From Prosthecobacter sp. (GTDB lineage: Bacteria; Verrucomicrobiota; Verrucomicrobiia; Verrucomicrobiales; Verrucomicrobiaceae): a stretch of 64,000 bases of DNA. This document shows positions 54,604-63,273 of this stretch, piece after piece; position 1 is the stretch's first letter, and every line of letters begins with the position of its first letter. The translations under genes and the position numbers were made by a program. The stretch spans positions 1-64,000 of the forward strand of contig NZ_JAGRPF010000072.1 in assembly GCF_020439865.1 (NCBI RefSeq). Direction: 5' to 3'. Below the pieces are notes generated by a model. The model ran no database searches and was not told where the DNA came from. It saw only the letters and a program-made list of their open reading frames with translations.

Positions 54604-55416
54604 ATGTCCACCGCGAACCTGCGCAGACATCTTCATGAGACCCGAAACCGCCCCGCCGGGATCAACAACCGGCGGGACGTCCACAGGGACCGCTTCCTTC
54701 TCCTCGCCAAGCGCTGGATTGGGGGCGCTGTGCTCGCTCCGGCCTGTCTGGTGACGGCGGTCACCCTGATCATGATGCTCTGGCGGGCTGTTACACGCAT
54801 GGACTTCCTGCGCTCCGAGGAGTTCGTCTTTTTCAGCTTCGGCGGGGTGTTGTGGGCGGCGGCGTATTTGTCCGGCCTGCGGCCGGTGACGGCCTATGTG
54901 TTTGGCCACGAATTCAGTCATCTGGTCACAGCACGCCTGTTCGGCGGACACATCTTCGATTGGAAGGTCAGCGCGCAGGGGGGCTATGTGGAGACCGATA
55001 AATCGAATACATGGATCACCCTGGCCCCCTACTTGATCCCGTTTTACACGCTGATCATCATGGTTGTTTTCGGCATTGTCGGTCTGGCGCTGGACATGCA
55101 GCAGCCTCACGCGGTGTCGATTGGGAGCTGGACGGTGCATCTCAAGCCCATGCGCATTCTATACGCGCTCGTTGGGTTGACCTGGTGCTTCCATGCCACC
55201 TACACGGTGAAAACCGTTCTGGCCGAGCAGGGGGACCTCAAGCGCAACGGCGAGTTCTTCTCCATGATGCTGATCTTCCTGATCAATGCCTTCTTGCTGA
55301 TCGCCTTGTTCTTGGCGGCGTCACCTTCGCCAGGGCTCGGATTTGCCGAGGTGGCCCGCTGCTGGTGGTCGGTTGCCTCTGGCATCGTGAGGTGGCTTTG
55401 GAACCTGGTGTTCTAG
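54604..55416 (+). CDS. Multi-pass membrane protein with HExxH motif, M50-like
   Basis: A 270-residue protein with a basic N-terminus and about six hydrophobic segments. AYVFGHEFSHLVTARLFGG carries an HExxH zinc-binding motif in a membrane context, and FDWKVSAQGGYVET fits the strand that follows in site-2 proteases. The usual NPDG/Asp motif near the C-terminus is not found, so activity is uncertain. The gene is preceded by two palindromes and followed by xseA. It may be an intramembrane protease-like factor or an inactive relative. Confidence 0.65.
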   Translation: MSTANLRRHLHETRNRPAGINNRRDVHRDRFLLLAKRWIGGAVLAPACLVTAVTLIMMLWRAVTRMDFLRSEEFVFFSFGGVLWAAAYLSGLRPVTAYVFGHEFSHLVTARLFGGHIFDWKVSAQGGYVETDKSNTWITLAPYLIPFYTLIIMVVFGIVGLALDMQQPHAVSIGSWTVHLKPMRILYALVGLTWCFHATYTVKTVLAEQGDLKRNGEFFSMMLIFLINAFLLIALFLAASPSPGLGFAEVARCWWSVASGIVRWLWNLVF

Positions 55417-55461
55417 AGCTGTGGCTGGACTTTGTCCGCTTTTGAGTCAAAGGACCACGGC

Positions 55462-56805
55462 ATGTCCGACGATCCCGACGTCCTGTCCGTCACCCAACTG
55501 ACCCGCGAGATCCGCGAGGTGCTGGAAGGGCATATCGGCAGCGTGTGGGTCGAGGGCGAGATCAGCAATCATCGCCTGCAATCCTCAGGGCATCAGTATT
55601 TCACGCTCAAGGATGCCGGGGCGCAGCTTTCCTGTGTGATGTTCCGCGGAGCCGCCGCCCGCAACTCGGCGCGTGTTCAGGACGGTGCTCTCATGCAGGT
55701 GCATGGCGAGATCAGCGTGTATGAGCCGCGCGGTCAGTATCAGATGGTCGTCAAGCAAGTGCAGGCAAAGGGCAAAGGCTCGCTGCAGGAGCGGTTCGAG
55801 GCGCTGAAAAGAAAGCTGTATGACGAAGGGCTCTTTGATGAGGCCAACAAACGTCCCATTCCGCGTTTTCCATGCGTCGTTGCATTGGTGACGTCACCCA
55901 CCGGCGCGGCGATCCAGGACATGCTGAACATCCTCACAAGGCGTGCTCCCTGGGTGCGTGTGCTCGTGTTTCCCGTGCGCGTGCAAGGGCAGGGGGCGGA
56001 ACGGGAAATCGTGCATGCGCTGGAGGTGCTCGGTGATGCCGAGGCACACGGTCTTCCGGCGCCGGACACGATTGTCGTAGGACGCGGCGGCGGCAGTTTG
56101 GAGGATCTGTGGTGCTTCAATGAAGAAGTTCTCGCCCGTGCCATTGCCGCCTGCCCGATTCCGGTCATCTCCGCCGTCGGTCATGAAATCGATTTCACCA
56201 TCGCGGATTTTGTCGCCGATCTTCGCGCACCCACGCCCAGTGCTGCCGCGGAACTCCTCGCACCCGACAGTGCCGAGCTGCAGCGGCACTTCGACAGCAT
56301 TGCCCGAACGCTGAAGGCGCGCGTCGGCACGCTGCTGGAGCATCATCAGCATGTCATCGAACTCACCTCCAAGGGGCCGCTGCGACATGCGCCAGAGCGT
56401 CTGCTGCAACAGGCGGAGCAGAACATCGATGAACACGAAGCTCATTTGCGCGAATCTTTGCGCGAGCAGTTGCAGTCGTGGACGGACGACCTCATGCGGA
56501 AGCAGCAGGTGCTTGCCGCTCATCATCCACGGGTTCAGCTCAGTGAGGCCGTGCATCGGACCGAAACGTGCGCTCATCGGCTCCAGCAGGGACTGATTCA
56601 CCGGCTTGACCGACTCTCCGATCGATTGAACTCACGCGGCGAATTGCTCAAGCACATCGGTCCCGGGGCCGTGCTCGCCCGTGGCTTTTCGTTCACTACG
56701 AACGCGGACGGACGTGTGCTCAAAGATGCAGACGAAGTGAAGGAAGGGGACGAATTGATCACCCGCCTGGCGCAGGGCTCCGTGCGAAGCGTTGCGAAGG
56801 CTTAA
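55462..56805 (+). CDS. xseA: Exodeoxyribonuclease VII large subunit
   Basis: A 447-residue XseA. The OB-fold N-terminus (SVTQLTREIREVLEGHIGSVWVEGEIS, QYFTLKDAGAQLSCVMF) precedes the catalytic domain (RFPCVVALVTSPTGAAIQDMLNIL, TIVVGRGGGSLEDLWCFNEE, ISAVGHEIDFTIADFVADLRAPTPSAAAELL). A coiled-coil region and a C-terminal strand (LARGFSFTTNADGRVL) complete it. It degrades single-stranded DNA together with XseB, which is not encoded nearby. The ATG at 55462 fits the conserved N-terminus. Confidence 0.96.
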   Translation: MSDDPDVLSVTQLTREIREVLEGHIGSVWVEGEISNHRLQSSGHQYFTLKDAGAQLSCVMFRGAAARNSARVQDGALMQVHGEISVYEPRGQYQMVVKQVQAKGKGSLQERFEALKRKLYDEGLFDEANKRPIPRFPCVVALVTSPTGAAIQDMLNILTRRAPWVRVLVFPVRVQGQGAEREIVHALEVLGDAEAHGLPAPDTIVVGRGGGSLEDLWCFNEEVLARAIAACPIPVISAVGHEIDFTIADFVADLRAPTPSAAAELLAPDSAELQRHFDSIARTLKARVGTLLEHHQHVIELTSKGPLRHAPERLLQQAEQNIDEHEAHLRESLREQLQSWTDDLMRKQQVLAAHHPRVQLSEAVHRTETCAHRLQQGLIHRLDRLSDRLNSRGELLKHIGPGAVLARGFSFTTNADGRVLKDADEVKEGDELITRLAQGSVRSVAKA

Positions 56806-56842
56806 CGGGAAGAATCGGGGTGCTGGGACCGTAGTTGAGGAC

Positions 56843-58276
56843 ATGCTTTCACGCCGCTCCATACTCCATCGCTCCGCCTACGGCATTGGTGGCATCGCTT
56901 TGGCCACGTTGCTGAAGGAGCAGAATCTTCTCGCCAATCCGGAGCAGTCAGGACCCCGGCACTTTGATCTCAAACCGAAGGCTCCCCACGGCTTTGGTCA
57001 GGCCAAGGCGATGATCTCCATGTTCATGCAGGGCGGGCCAAGCCACATGGACCTGTTCGATCCGAAGCCCGAACTCACCCGCTACGATGGCAAGGATTTC
57101 CCAGGAGAGGTGAAGTACGATGACGCCGCCGGTGCCAGCCGTGAGTGTCTGGGCAGTCCTTGGCAGTTTAAGAAACACGGGCAATGCGGAACGGAAGTCA
57201 GCGAACTGCTGCCGCACTTCGCCGGAATCGTCGATGACGTTACGCTTATCCGTTCCATGCACACGGGCGTGAACAACCACGGCCAGTCGATCTACGCTTT
57301 GCTCAATGGTCAGGTCACAGGTGGACGTCCTACGTTGGGAAGCTGGCTCACTTATGGTCTTGGCTCGGAGAATCAGGATCTGCCCGCCTACGTCGCGCTC
57401 ACGGACCCACGCGGACTGCCGGTGCTCGGTGTGGACAACTGGAGCAACGGCTGGCTGCCCTCGCTGTATCAAGGCACGGTTATCCGCCCCAAGGAACCCC
57501 GTATTCCGAACCTGGATGCGCCGCTCAGCCTCAAAGGCGACGCACAGGCCCGCTATCTCAATTTCGTTCAGCGTTTGAACAAGGAGCATCTTGAAGCCCG
57601 TCCAGGCGAAGCCGATCTCGAGGCACGCATTCAAAGTTTTGAACTCGCCGCCCGCATGCAGACCGCCGCGAAGGAGGCGCTCGACATCGATCAGGAGAGC
57701 GCTGCCACCAAGAAGCTCTACGGCTTGGACAATCCGGCCGCCGCCGAATTTGGCACGCGCTGTCTCATTGCCCGCCGACTCGTTGAGCGTGGGGTGCGCT
57801 GCGTGTCGCTTTTCACAGGCAATCAGACCTGGGACAATCATCAAAACATCCGCACCGCGCTTCCTGCCGCATGCACCTATGTCGATCAAGGAGCCGCCGC
57901 TCTTGTCATTGACTTGAAGCAACGCGGTCTGCTTGACACCACGATTGTGCATTGGGGCGGTGAGATGGGCCGTCTGCCCGTCATTCAGAATCGCTCAGGT
58001 TCCAAGGACCGCAGCACTGTCGGTCGCGATCACAACACCTACGGCTTCAGCATGTGGGTGGCCGGTGGCGGCTTCAAAGCCGGTCACGTGCACGGAGCGA
58101 CCGACGACTTCGGTCACCATGCCGTGAAGGATGTGGTCAATCACTTCGACTACCACGCCACGCTGCTGCATCTCTTTGGCCTCGATGCCAAGAAGCTCAG
58201 CTACAAACGCAACGGCACCGAACAAGTGCTTGTGGACAATCCGCAGGCCCGGGTGGTGAGCGAAGTTCTGGCCTGA
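56843..58276 (+). CDS. DUF1501 protein with possible Tat signal
   Basis: A 477-residue DUF1501 protein. The N-terminus MLSRRSILHRSAYGIGGIALATLL has an Arg-Arg pair before a hydrophobic stretch, as in Tat signals. The body has the alkaline-phosphatase-like features AMISMFMQGGPSHMDLFDPKPEL, SMHTGVNNHGQSIYALLNGQ, IVHWGGEMGRLPV and GRDHNTYGFSMWVAGGGFKAG. In PVC bacteria it is nearly always paired with a DUF1549/DUF1553 cytochrome gene; none is next to this one. Function is unknown to me, possibly hydrolysis of sulfate or phosphate esters. Confidence 0.9.
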   Translation: MLSRRSILHRSAYGIGGIALATLLKEQNLLANPEQSGPRHFDLKPKAPHGFGQAKAMISMFMQGGPSHMDLFDPKPELTRYDGKDFPGEVKYDDAAGASRECLGSPWQFKKHGQCGTEVSELLPHFAGIVDDVTLIRSMHTGVNNHGQSIYALLNGQVTGGRPTLGSWLTYGLGSENQDLPAYVALTDPRGLPVLGVDNWSNGWLPSLYQGTVIRPKEPRIPNLDAPLSLKGDAQARYLNFVQRLNKEHLEARPGEADLEARIQSFELAARMQTAAKEALDIDQESAATKKLYGLDNPAAAEFGTRCLIARRLVERGVRCVSLFTGNQTWDNHQNIRTALPAACTYVDQGAAALVIDLKQRGLLDTTIVHWGGEMGRLPVIQNRSGSKDRSTVGRDHNTYGFSMWVAGGGFKAGHVHGATDDFGHHAVKDVVNHFDYHATLLHLFGLDAKKLSYKRNGTEQVLVDNPQARVVSEVLA

Positions 58277-58306
58277 GGCGGTTCGGGACTCACTGGCAAG
58301 TCGATT

Positions 58307-58353
58307 TGCCCCCCCCAGTTCCGGTTGGGTTGAGGCGGTGGGAGGGGGGGGCA
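58307..58353. repeat. Inverted repeat with C8/G8 homopolymer arms
   Basis: TGCCCCCCCC (58307-58316) and GGGGGGGGCA (58344-58353) are exact complements around a 27-base loop after the DUF1501 stop. It may be a transcript-end hairpin, and the runs are prone to length error. Confidence 0.55.
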
Positions 58354-58482
58354 TCTCACGAACACTCGTTCCAACCTTACAGGCTTGTAATGCGCCAGCA
58401 AGACTGCGGCCATGCTCGGATGGTCTGTGTTCCGTGGAAATCATTCCACGCAGGCTTCAACTGAACCCAAAACAACAAGACC

Positions 58483-59979
58483 ATGAAAACTTCATCATCC
58501 AAAAAAACCTTCTGGAGGCGCACGGCCATCTTTGGTGGCGTCTGCCTCATGGCCGTCTCGCTGGCGGCCTACACCTCCGCCAAGGATTCCAAGGCGGATC
58601 CGCTGCACATTCAGGTCAGTGACACTCCGGTCTCTGCTGCGGCCGCGGGTTTCCCCAGTTTCTCTCCCATCATCAAGTCCGTCTCTCCCAGCGTCGTGAA
58701 AGTCGCTGTTTCGAGTGAAGCCAAAATCAGCCGCATGGAGATGCCCAACATGCCAAATCTCCGGCGGTTCTTTGGCCCAGGCTTCCAGATGCCCAATGAG
58801 TGGCAACAGCGCCGCATGCCGCGTCAGGAAGGCGTGGGCTCCGGCGTTATTGTGACAAAGGACGGCTACATCCTGACCAACAATCACGTGGTGGACAACG
58901 CCAGTGAGATCAAAGTCAGCATGATCGACGGCCGCGAATTCGACGGCAAGGTCATCGGTCGTGACCCGAAAACCGATGTCGCGGTGATCAAAATCGACGC
59001 GAAGGATCTGCCCGCGATTACCTTTGCCGACAGCGACAAAATCGAGGTTGGCGACATGGTTCTCGCCGTGGGGCATCCGTTTGGCATCGGCCAGACCGTG
59101 ACCACTGGCATCGTCAGCGCCAAGGGCCGCGCCACACTGGGACTCGACTATGAGGACTTCATCCAGACCGACGCAGCCATCAATCCGGGCAACTCCGGTG
59201 GTGCGCTGGTCGATGTTCAGGGCCGTCTGATCGGCATGAACACGGCCATCTTGAGCCACAGCGGTGGCAACCAGGGCATCGGTTTCGCGGTGCCGACAAA
59301 CCTTGCCCGCTGGGTGATGGAAAGCCTCGTAAATAATGGACGCGTGGAGCGTGGCTTCCTCGGTGTAAACATCCAGGACCTCACCCCGCAACTGGCCAAG
59401 CAGTTCAAAGCAAACGACGCCCATGGTGCCCTTGTGGCCGGTGTGACTCCTGACAGCCCGGCGGAAAAGGCCGGGGTAAAGAGCGGTGATGTGATCACCG
59501 AGTTCAATGGCAAGCCTGTCACAGACAGCCGTCATTTGAAGCTGCAGGTTGGCATCACGGTGCCCGGCGCTGCCGTCCCGATGACGGTGCTACGCGATGG
59601 CAAGAGCATGAACCTGAGCGTCACTGTCAAAGAACTGCCCGGCGAAAAACTGGCCGAAAACATGCCAGCTGCGAACAAGGCGGACGACGCCCTTCACGGC
59701 GTGGGCGTGTCAGATCTCGACCAGGCCACTCGCGAGCAGCTCAAAGTACCCTCGCAGATCAAGGGCGCGGTGGTGACCCAGGTGGAGGAAGATTCAGCCG
59801 CCTATGAAGCCGGTCTTCGCGAAGGCGATGTTATCACCGAGATCAACCATCAGCCGATCAAAAACGCCGAACAGGCCACGGCCGTGTGCGAAAAACCCGC
59901 GAACAAGGTCTCGCTGGTGAAGATTTGGAGCCACGGTGGCAGCCGCTTCGTCGTGGTCGATGAAAGCAAGGCGGGCTGA
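58483..59979 (+). CDS. HtrA/DegP-family periplasmic serine protease
   Basis: A 498-residue Do-like protease. A basic N-terminus and hydrophobic segment (FGGVCLMAVSLAAYTSA) export or anchor it. The catalytic triad is His135 (LTNNHVVDN), Asp165 (KTDVAVIKI) and Ser238 (NPGNSGGALVD). PDZ1 covers about 290-380 (GFLGVNIQDLTPQLAK) and PDZ2 about 400-480 (GVGVSDLDQATREQL, SAAYEAGLREGDVITEI). It degrades or refolds damaged envelope proteins. A perfect terminator follows, then an OmpR-type two-component pair that may sense the same stress. Confidence 0.95.
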   Translation: MKTSSSKKTFWRRTAIFGGVCLMAVSLAAYTSAKDSKADPLHIQVSDTPVSAAAAGFPSFSPIIKSVSPSVVKVAVSSEAKISRMEMPNMPNLRRFFGPGFQMPNEWQQRRMPRQEGVGSGVIVTKDGYILTNNHVVDNASEIKVSMIDGREFDGKVIGRDPKTDVAVIKIDAKDLPAITFADSDKIEVGDMVLAVGHPFGIGQTVTTGIVSAKGRATLGLDYEDFIQTDAAINPGNSGGALVDVQGRLIGMNTAILSHSGGNQGIGFAVPTNLARWVMESLVNNGRVERGFLGVNIQDLTPQLAKQFKANDAHGALVAGVTPDSPAEKAGVKSGDVITEFNGKPVTDSRHLKLQVGITVPGAAVPMTVLRDGKSMNLSVTVKELPGEKLAENMPAANKADDALHGVGVSDLDQATREQLKVPSQIKGAVVTQVEEDSAAYEAGLREGDVITEINHQPIKNAEQATAVCEKPANKVSLVKIWSHGGSRFVVVDESKAG

Positions 59980-59995
59980 TCCCGCTCGTTTCCAC

Positions 59996-60038
59996 GCCCG
60001 CCCTGTCGTTGCCAAAACGGCAGGGCGGGCCTTTGTTT
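59996..60038 (+). terminator. Intrinsic terminator of the htrA-like gene
   Basis: GCCCGCCCTG (59996-60005) pairs with CAGGGCGGGC (60021-60030), with partial extra pairing towards the loop, followed by CTTTGTTTGG. Confidence 0.88.
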
Positions 60039-60080
60039 GGACAAGGCTGCGTTCCGCGGCCATTCGTGTTTCCCACCTCC

Positions 60081-60755
60081 ATGCGCATTTTAGTGATCGA
60101 AGATGACAGCAAGATCGCCTCGTTCATTGTGAACGGGCTGAAGCAGAACGGCTTCGGTGTCGACTCAGCTTCCGATGGCGAGCACGGCCTCGATCTAGCC
60201 TGCACCGTGACCTACGACTGCATCGTCCTCGATTTGATGCTGCCGAAACTCGACGGGATTTCACTGCTGAAGCAGTTGCGCCGTGAGAAGATTCACACGC
60301 CAGTCCTCATTCTCAGCGCCAAGGCGACCGTGGATGATCGCGTGAAGGGGCTGCAAGCTGGTGGAGATGACTACCTGACCAAGCCCTTTGCGTTCTCCGA
60401 ACTGCTCGCCCGCGTGCATGCGCTGATCCGCCGCGCCACCCATGTGGTCGAACCAACGACGCTCACGGCGACTGGCATCACACTCGATCTGCTCTCGCGT
60501 GAAATGACGCGGGAAGGGCGCAAGATCGAGCTGCAAACTCGCGAATTCGCCCTGTTGGAGCTGCTCATGCGCCATCCGGGCCGTGTCGTTACCAAGACGA
60601 TGATCTTGGAGCATGTGTGGGATTACAGCTTCGATCCTCAGACCAATGTCGTGGACGTCCTCGTGCATCGCCTCCGGGCGAAGGTGGACAAGGACTTCGA
60701 CGTGAAACTCATTCACACCATCCGCGGCGTCGGCTATGTCCTCAAACCCGTTTAA
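60081..60755 (+). CDS. OmpR/PhoB-family response regulator
   Basis: A 224-residue regulator. Receiver: [11 protein letters not shown], Asp51 in [40 protein letters not shown]. Winged-helix: [35 protein letters not shown] and [15 protein letters not shown] ... [13 protein letters not shown]. The start at 60081 is the Met beginning the receiver. It overlaps the kinase gene by 20 bases. The closest well-known relatives are CusR/CopR-type metal-stress regulators, but the stimulus is not visible. Confidence 0.95.
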   Translation: MRILVIEDDSKIASFIVNGLKQNGFGVDSASDGEHGLDLACTVTYDCIVLDLMLPKLDGISLLKQLRREKIHTPVLILSAKATVDDRVKGLQAGGDDYLTKPFAFSELLARVHALIRRATHVVEPTTLTATGITLDLLSREMTREGRKIELQTREFALLELLMRHPGRVVTKTMILEHVWDYSFDPQTNVVDVLVHRLRAKVDKDFDVKLIHTIRGVGYVLKPV

Positions 60756-62145
60756 GACTTGGGGGCGCAGCTTCGCTCTGAAGCTCACGTTGGGATACGC
60801 GTCGATCTTCACGCTGAGCGCGGTTGTACTCTTTGGCCTTCTTTATGTCCTGCTTGCTTCCGCTTTGGAGCGAAAAGATCGCGAAGTGATCGAAGCACGT
60901 TTGAAGGAATGTGCCGCTGTGTATGCCAATGGCGGCCTGCCCGCGCTGCGAAATCTGGTGGAGCGCAACAGCACCGACGCGGACAAATCGAAATCCTTTT
61001 TCGTTCGTGTGACCGGCAATCTCGGCAGCGTGCTGTTTGTCAATGTGCCCAACGAGTGGCTGAAGGTGGACACCAGCACTCTTCAGTTGCAAAACGATTC
61101 GAACCGCCCCAACTGGCTGCGCATTCCCAAAGATGACGAACGCGATCTCACCGTCGCCACAGCGCGCTTGTCCGACGGATCCATCCTGCAGGTAGGACGC
61201 AGCACGAACAGCCGGGAAACTGTGCTTCAGCCCTTTCGCTTGAACTTCCTGCTGGTGATGACACCGACGCTGCTGCTGGCCGTTTTGGGCGGCGCCTACT
61301 TTGCCCATCGTGCCACCAAACCCGTTCGTGAAGTCGTGGCCACTGCCCGAACCATCTCGGACACCGGCGACTTTTCCGCACGTGTCACCGCCCGCGCCAG
61401 CCAGGCCGAGTTGGAGGAGCTCGCCACCGAGTTCAACCGCCTGCTCGACAAGAACCAGTCGCTCATTCAGGGCATGCGTCATGCGCTCGACAACGTCGCC
61501 CATGATCTGCGCACGCCGCTTACCCGCCTTCGCGGCACCGCAGAGAGCGCCGTGCAGACAACCCCTGATCCCGTCGCTCGGGAGGCGCTTGCCGACTGCG
61601 TCGAAGAATCCGATCGGGTGCTCACCATGCTCAAGGCGCTCATGGACATCAGCGAGGCTGAAGCTGGCATGATGAAACTCAATCGCGAGCTGACCTCCAT
61701 CCCTGCCTTGCTCAACGAAGTGACCGAACTCTACGAACTCATCAGCGAGGAGAAGCACATCACCATCACGACTTCCTTCACGGGAGAATGCAAAGCCTCA
61801 GTGGATCCCACCCGTCTGAGGCAGGCCTTCGCCAACCTGCTCGACAACGCACTCAAGTACACTCCCAATGGCGGACGGGTTCTGCTTTCTTGCAGTTCGG
61901 AATCGAACACCGTCATTGTTTGTGTCCGCGACACCGGCATGGGAATTCCCGCCGCCGACCAGCCGCGTATTTGGGAGCGTCTCTATCGTGGCGACAAAAG
62001 CCGCACCCAGCGGGGCCTGGGCCTGGGCCTGAGTCTGGTCAAAGCGATCGTCGAAGCCCACCAAGGCAGTGTGACGGTGACGAGTAAAGCAGGTCAGGGC
62101 GCGGAATTCACCATCACGATTCCACAGATTCCGATGGGGACTTAA
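60736..62145 (+). CDS. CusS/QseC-type sensor histidine kinase
   Basis: A 469-residue kinase: TM1 about 17-40 ([22 protein letters not shown]), periplasmic domain to about 170, TM2 about 172-190, HAMP ([18 protein letters not shown]), HisKA with His256 ([18 protein letters not shown]), and HATPase_c ([53 protein letters not shown]). It overlaps the response regulator gene by 20 bases, so they are co-translated. Its stop at 62143-62145 is followed at once by a palindrome and the tRNA-like fragment, marking the end of the normal chromosome. Confidence 0.95.
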   Translation: MSSNPFKTWGRSFALKLTLGYASIFTLSAVVLFGLLYVLLASALERKDREVIEARLKECAAVYANGGLPALRNLVERNSTDADKSKSFFVRVTGNLGSVLFVNVPNEWLKVDTSTLQLQNDSNRPNWLRIPKDDERDLTVATARLSDGSILQVGRSTNSRETVLQPFRLNFLLVMTPTLLLAVLGGAYFAHRATKPVREVVATARTISDTGDFSARVTARASQAELEELATEFNRLLDKNQSLIQGMRHALDNVAHDLRTPLTRLRGTAESAVQTTPDPVAREALADCVEESDRVLTMLKALMDISEAEAGMMKLNRELTSIPALLNEVTELYELISEEKHITITTSFTGECKASVDPTRLRQAFANLLDNALKYTPNGGRVLLSCSSESNTVIVCVRDTGMGIPAADQPRIWERLYRGDKSRTQRGLGLGLSLVKAIVEAHQGSVTVTSKAGQGAEFTITIPQIPMGT

Positions 62146-62162
62146 ATCTTCGAGTCGAAGAT
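62146..62162. terminator. 8-bp palindrome after the kinase stop
   Basis: ATCTTCGA-G-TCGAAGAT is perfectly symmetrical and directly follows the kinase stop codon. With a single-base loop it is a poor hairpin but a good dyad; it may have been the downstream flank of the tRNA gene read from the other strand. Confidence 0.5.
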
Positions 62163-62186
62163 GGTGCGCGGTACAGGGTTCGAACC
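62162..62186 (-). other. tRNA 3'-end fragment, candidate attachment site (attL)
   Basis: Read on the reverse strand, these 25 bases are GGTTCGAAC (T loop with its 5' closing pair), CCTGT (T-stem 3' strand), ACCGCGC (acceptor 3' strand), discriminator A and CCA. Upstream on the same strand (62187-62260) the sequence does not continue as a tRNA: no 5' acceptor GCGCGGT, D arm or anticodon arm is found, and the T stem partner (TTTGG) does not match. Duplication of a T-loop-to-3'-end segment is the mark left by tyrosine recombinases that integrate in tRNA genes. Confidence 0.6.
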
Positions 62187-62225
62187 AAAAAGGAAATCTG
62201 GTTCTTCAAGGAACTGAGGATGTCA

Positions 62226-62321
62226 GGACACAACAGCGGACACGCGACGCTTTTTATACATCGGATAATGCAGATTTAGCTCTGATTGTCCAGTCCTGGC
62301 CGCAATTGTCCGCGCCTGTCC
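62226..62321. repeat. Phased TGTCC/GGACA repeats near the left end of the element
   Basis: GGACA occurs at 62226 and 62238 and its complement TGTCC at 62287, 62307 and 62317, in facing clusters. The right-hand copies are spaced by 20 and 10 bases, close to whole helical turns, and two are preceded by AAT or GAT in ATTGTCC. The rest of 62187-62463 contains no gene I can support and probably holds the promoter of the 90-residue protein. The repeats may be integrase arm-type or Rep-binding sites. Confidence 0.45.
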
Positions 62322-62463
62322 GTGCTGGGGTGATGGCCTTGGTGAGGTCGCAAACAAACGGCGCATGAAAACCGACCGCTAAAAATTTGCGGCGGTGTCT
62401 CCGGCTCTGCGCCGTCGCATTTCACACAGGGGCCGGATTCACAAAACACAAAACAAAAATAGT

Positions 62464-62736
62464 ATGCGTGCAAACGTACAAGTCATCAGCGAACGGCTCG
62501 ATTCGTTCACCGGCAAACGCGGCAAAGTCACCAACAAGGTGCTGTCACTGCTGGACCTCGATCCTGAGAAACCGTTCCTAAACACCTTCGATTACACGAT
62601 GAGCGAAGAGGAGGCCGAGAAGCATTCCGGCAAGGTCCAGGGCAAAAAGATCGAGCTGGCGATCACCAATATGGAACCGGCCTTTGGCGGCCGTCTCCGT
62701 GCGCGTGGTGCGATCATGAAAGTCATCGCCGCCTAA
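62464..62736 (+). CDS. 90-residue protein next to Rep, unknown function
   Basis: A small basic/polar protein (MRANVQVISERLDSFTGKRG ...) with predicted strands at both ends and a C-terminal stretch VQGKKIELAITNMEP followed by FGGRLRARGAIMKV. Size, position right before a rolling-circle Rep and beta-rich pattern recall the small single-stranded-DNA-binding proteins of ssDNA phages and plasmids, but I see no decisive motif. The upstream leader is A-rich without a Shine-Dalgarno sequence. Rep starts 6 bases after its stop, so they are one operon. The start at 62464 is the first ATG after the A-rich leader; an in-frame earlier start exists. Confidence 0.65.
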   Translation: MRANVQVISERLDSFTGKRGKVTNKVLSLLDLDPEKPFLNTFDYTMSEEEAEKHSGKVQGKKIELAITNMEPAFGGRLRARGAIMKVIAA

Positions 62737-62742
62737 TGCGCC

Positions 62743-63237
62743 ATGGAAAGCCCGGACATTCATAAGCTGCGCCTGATCGACTGGCAGTTCTTTGGAACGC
62801 TCACGTTTAAGAGTGAACGTCTTCCCGAACGAGTTCGATTGTCCGTCTACTTCGCCATGATGCGAAAAGTAGCGAAGCAGTTCCGGGTTTTCTTCCCTCA
62901 TCTCCTCTGGTGCCTGCGTCTCGAAAGCGGCGAGGCCACCGGACGGAGACATTTTCACTACCTTCTGGCAGGACTTCCCCGGCAGGCGGTCACGATTTCG
63001 ACATGCTTCCAACAAATGGCGACCTGGGAACAGGTTGGAGGAGGCATGGCGCGTGTCCACCGGTTCGACCCGCGACTAAACGGTGCGGGTTATCTCCTCA
63101 AATGCCTCGGCGATGGTGCCGACGCTGGCGACCTCTACGAGAGCGCCAAGTTTGGGGGAGGTCACTGCCAACTCATGCTCTCGAACGCTGCTGAGAAAGT
63201 GATCCAGCGGCGTTCCATGCGGGAGAGAGACGTTTAG
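62743..63237 (+). CDS. HUH-type rolling-circle replication initiator (Rep), short form
   Basis: A 164-residue protein with the three motifs of HUH Rep proteins in order: motif I QFFGTLTF (residues 15-22), motif II RRHFHYLLAG with His70 and His72, and motif III GAGYLLKCL with the candidate nicking Tyr117 and Lys120. Glu61 lies before motif II. Such enzymes nick one DNA strand at an origin, stay bound through tyrosine, and rejoin it after displacement synthesis. The chain is only about half the usual length of plasmid or inovirus Reps, lacking extra helicase or C-terminal regions. The large hairpin 37 bases after its stop is the obvious candidate origin. Confidence 0.82.
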   Translation: MESPDIHKLRLIDWQFFGTLTFKSERLPERVRLSVYFAMMRKVAKQFRVFFPHLLWCLRLESGEATGRRHFHYLLAGLPRQAVTISTCFQQMATWEQVGGGMARVHRFDPRLNGAGYLLKCLGDGADAGDLYESAKFGGGHCQLMLSNAAEKVIQRRSMRERDV

Positions 63238-63273
63238 CACACGGAACCCAAAATCCTGGGCGTGTGAAAGTCA

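Noticed and set aside
58307..58353. C8/G8 repeat as a phase-variation tract
   Set aside because: It is intergenic after a stop codon and not in a promoter that I can identify, so a terminator-like hairpin is the simpler reading.
62743..63237. Y1 (RAYT/IS200) transposase as identity of the HUH protein
   Set aside because: The TLTF motif I, HFHYLL motif and GYLLK motif III fit rolling-circle Reps; the MPNHxH pattern and following residues of Y1 transposases are absent.
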